NCBI GenBank assembly: GCA_903928835.1
Contig: CAIYSK010000167.1
Span: forward strand, 1-8,351
Direction: 5' to 3'
DNA length: 8,351 nucleotides
Source: an uncultured cyanobacterium
Lineage (GTDB): Bacteria > Cyanobacteriota > Cyanobacteriia > PCC-6307 > Cyanobiaceae
Positions 6,311-8,351 of the stretch are shown here, one piece after another. The notes under the pieces are model-generated. The model ran no database searches. It was not told the origin of the DNA and saw only the letters and a program-made list of their open reading frames with translations. The translations under genes were made by a program, and so were the position numbers. The first letter of the stretch is position 1, and each line of letters opens with the position of its first letter.

Positions 6311-8351
6311 ATGGCCTTTTTCGACCGGACCCTGACGTTCCTCGACCTGTACGGCCTCCAGTACAACTGGGACATCGCCCTTAAGTACAACAACGACAGC
6401 CGCCTGGCCGATGACACCGGCTTGGCCGCCAAGGGATCCAATATCGCCCTTACGCTGGCTGGCAGGGGCCTGTTCAACACCGGGATCGCCGTGGGTGGCG
6501 GCGGAGCCAATGGTGCTGGCCCTTCCTTCGCCGGAACTCTGCTGACGGCGTCCATTGTGGGCGCCACCCTGCCCGGGGCGACTTTCTATGGCAACCCCAC
6601 CAGCAACCTGAGCCTTTCGAACCAATACAAGGCCACCTTCCGCTTTGCCGGTGCCCCCCTCCATGCCGGCCTGCGCGATGTGAGCGGCAAGCAGAACAAC
6701 CTGCTCGATCCGAGCCTCGGCTCCACCCTGGCTGTGATGCCCCGTTTGCTGCAGGGCAAATATGACCCCGTGGTTTACGTCACCGGCACCGGTGGCTTCA
6801 CTTCCGGCTCCTACACCAACCCATCTACCTATAACTCCCCAAAAACTCAAATCAATCCCACTGGACTCGATGGTGCCAAAGCAACCACGGCCTGGAATGG
6901 CAGCTACACCTACGACTATGGCGTGCGGGGCGGCACCATTTATGACGCCGATCCGCGCCTGATCAGCAACCTGGTTGCCGATTCCACCAACACGATCACC
7001 AAGGGAATTCTCAGGTATCTGGCAGACCCCACCAAGGTTGGTCAGCCCGGTGTGGTTGTTGTGGGTGGAACCGCGGTCACCAACGATCCAACCCTGGCCG
7101 TCAAGCGTGGCCTCGGAGTTGCCGTTGACAACCCGGCGTTTGAAATCCTGGTGATTGACAATCCCCACGCCGTTGAGTGGACCGCCACCGGCACCCAAGC
7201 CGGTACCCGCCTCAATCCGGTGACGGGGGCGGTGAATCCCCTGCGTCACAACGAATGGTTCCAAAGCTTTGGTCAGTTCTTTGACCACGGCCTCGATTTT
7301 GAAACCAAGGGCCAAGACGGCAAGGTTGTAATGACCCTGATGCCGAGCGACCCCCTCTACAAAAAAGCCTACGATTTTTATACGACATACGTATCCGACG
7401 ACGCCAACAGCGCCGCCAAATACGCCTCCAATGCCCTGTCCCAGGTGCGCTCCAACACCATTTGGGTCGAGATCGGTAAAGGCAGCAGCGATGCACTGTT
7501 GGCCCAGCTCGGTTTCAGTGAATCCGGAGCTTTCAAGCCCGGTGGTGTGGCATCGACGAGCTCCTTGCTCTCAGCTGTTGGTGCCGATGTGCGCACCACC
7601 AAGATCACCGTGGGTGGCAACATTGTCTTGAACGGGCAAATTATTGCCCTGACAGCCGGCCAAACCTTCTCAGAGATTGCCCTACAGCTTAATAAGCTGA
7701 GCACCATCACCGGTGTCACTGTCACTGCGGGTGGGCAGTTCTTTGCCATGAACCCCGCTCAGGATGGTGCCGGCGCCATTAACCATGATTCCACCATGGT
7801 TGATTTGAGCCAGATTTTTGGCAATGTCTTCTCCCAGACCGTGTTCCTCAAGGAGTACAACGTCAACGGCACCACCACCGGCAAGCTGCTGACCCACAAC
7901 GGGGTGGCTGATCCCAGCTCCTCCTCGAGTCTGGCGATTTGGTCGGATATCAAGGCCAATGCCAAAAACAACCTCGGCCTCACCCTCCACGACTACAACG
8001 TGAACGCGGTGCCTTTGGTTGAGGTTGATCCCTCGCTTCCCACAACGCCCCCTGGTACTTTCCGCAACCTGCGCTTTGTGGCTCTCGATGTGGTGAGCGG
8101 CGCCAAGGTGTATATCAGTGATACCGCCGACAGCAAGCTCCAGGGTGCTACCCCTTCCCTGGTGCTAGCCAAGGCTGGTGTTGCCTTCCTGGACGACATC
8201 AGCCCCTATGCCGGTGATACCAGTGCCCTGAATGTCAATAATCCCGACCTCGTAGCGGGACCAGGTTTCCCGGGTCAAGCCAAAGACTACAAGTATTGGC
8301 TTGATCACCACTTTGTCTCTGGAGATAGCCGGGCCAATGAAAACATTGGTC
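6311..8351 (+). CDS. Animal-type haem peroxidase family protein (partial, 3' end outside window)
   Basis: The frame from ATG 6311 stays open for 680 residues to the window edge and belongs to the animal haem peroxidase (peroxinectin/LPO-like) family found in bacteria. Such enzymes oxidise halides or organic substrates with H2O2. Landmarks are 'YDYGVRGGTIYDADPRLISN', the distal haem motif 'WFQSFGQFFDHGLDF' with Q322, D325 and H326, then 'HDSTMVDLSQIFGNVFSQTV' and 'FLKEYN' (from 492), 'FLDDISPYAG', and 'HFVSGDSRANENIG' with the catalytic R674 and E677 near the edge. The proximal histidine would follow just outside. D325 and E677 match residues that form ester bonds to haem in mammalian enzymes. 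There is no signal peptide: the start 'MAFFDRTLTFLDLYGLQYNW' is typical of cyanobacterial proteins exported by type I secretion through C-terminal RTX repeats, which cannot be seen here. A stretch at about 421-485 ('VGADVRTTKITVGGNIVLNG'...) looks inserted. Upstream AAGA is a weak ribosome-binding site. Confidence 0.9.
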   Translation, partial: MAFFDRTLTFLDLYGLQYNWDIALKYNNDSRLADDTGLAAKGSNIALTLAGRGLFNTGIAVGGGGANGAGPSFAGTLLTASIVGATLPGATFYGNPTSNLSLSNQYKATFRFAGAPLHAGLRDVSGKQNNLLDPSLGSTLAVMPRLLQGKYDPVVYVTGTGGFTSGSYTNPSTYNSPKTQINPTGLDGAKATTAWNGSYTYDYGVRGGTIYDADPRLISNLVADSTNTITKGILRYLADPTKVGQPGVVVVGGTAVTNDPTLAVKRGLGVAVDNPAFEILVIDNPHAVEWTATGTQAGTRLNPVTGAVNPLRHNEWFQSFGQFFDHGLDFETKGQDGKVVMTLMPSDPLYKKAYDFYTTYVSDDANSAAKYASNALSQVRSNTIWVEIGKGSSDALLAQLGFSESGAFKPGGVASTSSLLSAVGADVRTTKITVGGNIVLNGQIIALTAGQTFSEIALQLNKLSTITGVTVTAGGQFFAMNPAQDGAGAINHDSTMVDLSQIFGNVFSQTVFLKEYNVNGTTTGKLLTHNGVADPSSSSSLAIWSDIKANAKNNLGLTLHDYNVNAVPLVEVDPSLPTTPPGTFRNLRFVALDVVSGAKVYISDTADSKLQGATPSLVLAKAGVAFLDDISPYAGDTSALNVNNPDLVAGPGFPGQAKDYKYWLDHHFVSGDSRANENIG

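Noticed and set aside
6305..7315. A 336-codon open frame on the minus strand
   Set aside because: It is antisense to the peroxidase. The glycine/valine-rich translation mirrors the real gene, whose catalytic motifs are unmistakable on the plus strand.

Overview
The window looks like cyanobacterial chromosome, most likely from the Synechococcus/Cyanobium group. This is an inference from gene content: an arsenosugar-type arsS-arsM pair, a pirin, a small conserved protein ending in an 'IGVEVS...GxWRTLRYP'-like pattern, a DUF427 protein, and a long haem peroxidase without a signal peptide. Coding DNA is GC-rich by eye. The stretch from about 4600 to 6300 is clearly more AT-rich.

Layout. (1) Positions 1-1512, minus strand: a two-gene arsenic operon. 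arsS (radical SAM) comes first and arsM (arsenite methyltransferase) second, with arsM cut off by the left window edge. (2) Positions 1576-2807, plus strand, divergent from arsS across only 63 bases: an NAD(P)H-dependent FMN reductase-family flavoprotein and a pirin, whose stop and start codons overlap (TGATG). (3) Positions 2881/2899-4095, plus strand: a four-helix membrane protein, a 76-residue conserved small protein, and an exported NTF2-like (SgcJ/EcaC-type) protein whose start is hard to place. (4) Positions 4092-4370, minus strand: a DUF427 protein whose stop codon overlaps the convergent stop of the NTF2-like gene. (5) Positions 4371-6310: about 1.9 kb with no convincing intact gene. 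It contains a decayed IS5-family transposase (4691-5243, minus), in three different frames and lacking the DDE catalytic core, followed by about 1 kb of A-rich DNA with only very small ORFs. (6) Positions 6311-8351, plus strand: the first 680 residues of a large animal-type haem peroxidase that runs off the right edge.

How the genes may work together. ArsM methylates As(III). ArsS acts on the methylated product to build the deoxyadenosyl-arsenical precursor of arsenosugars, so the pair forms one pathway. The divergent flavin reductase and pirin may be linked to redox or oxidative-stress handling, but nothing in the sequence proves a functional link to arsenic. The peroxidase appears to be a separate unit downstream of an insertion-sequence graveyard. 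I did not find a clearly new system. The points most worth checking are the peroxidase architecture, the start of the NTF2-like gene, and the small-ORF region with a strong ribosome-binding site.
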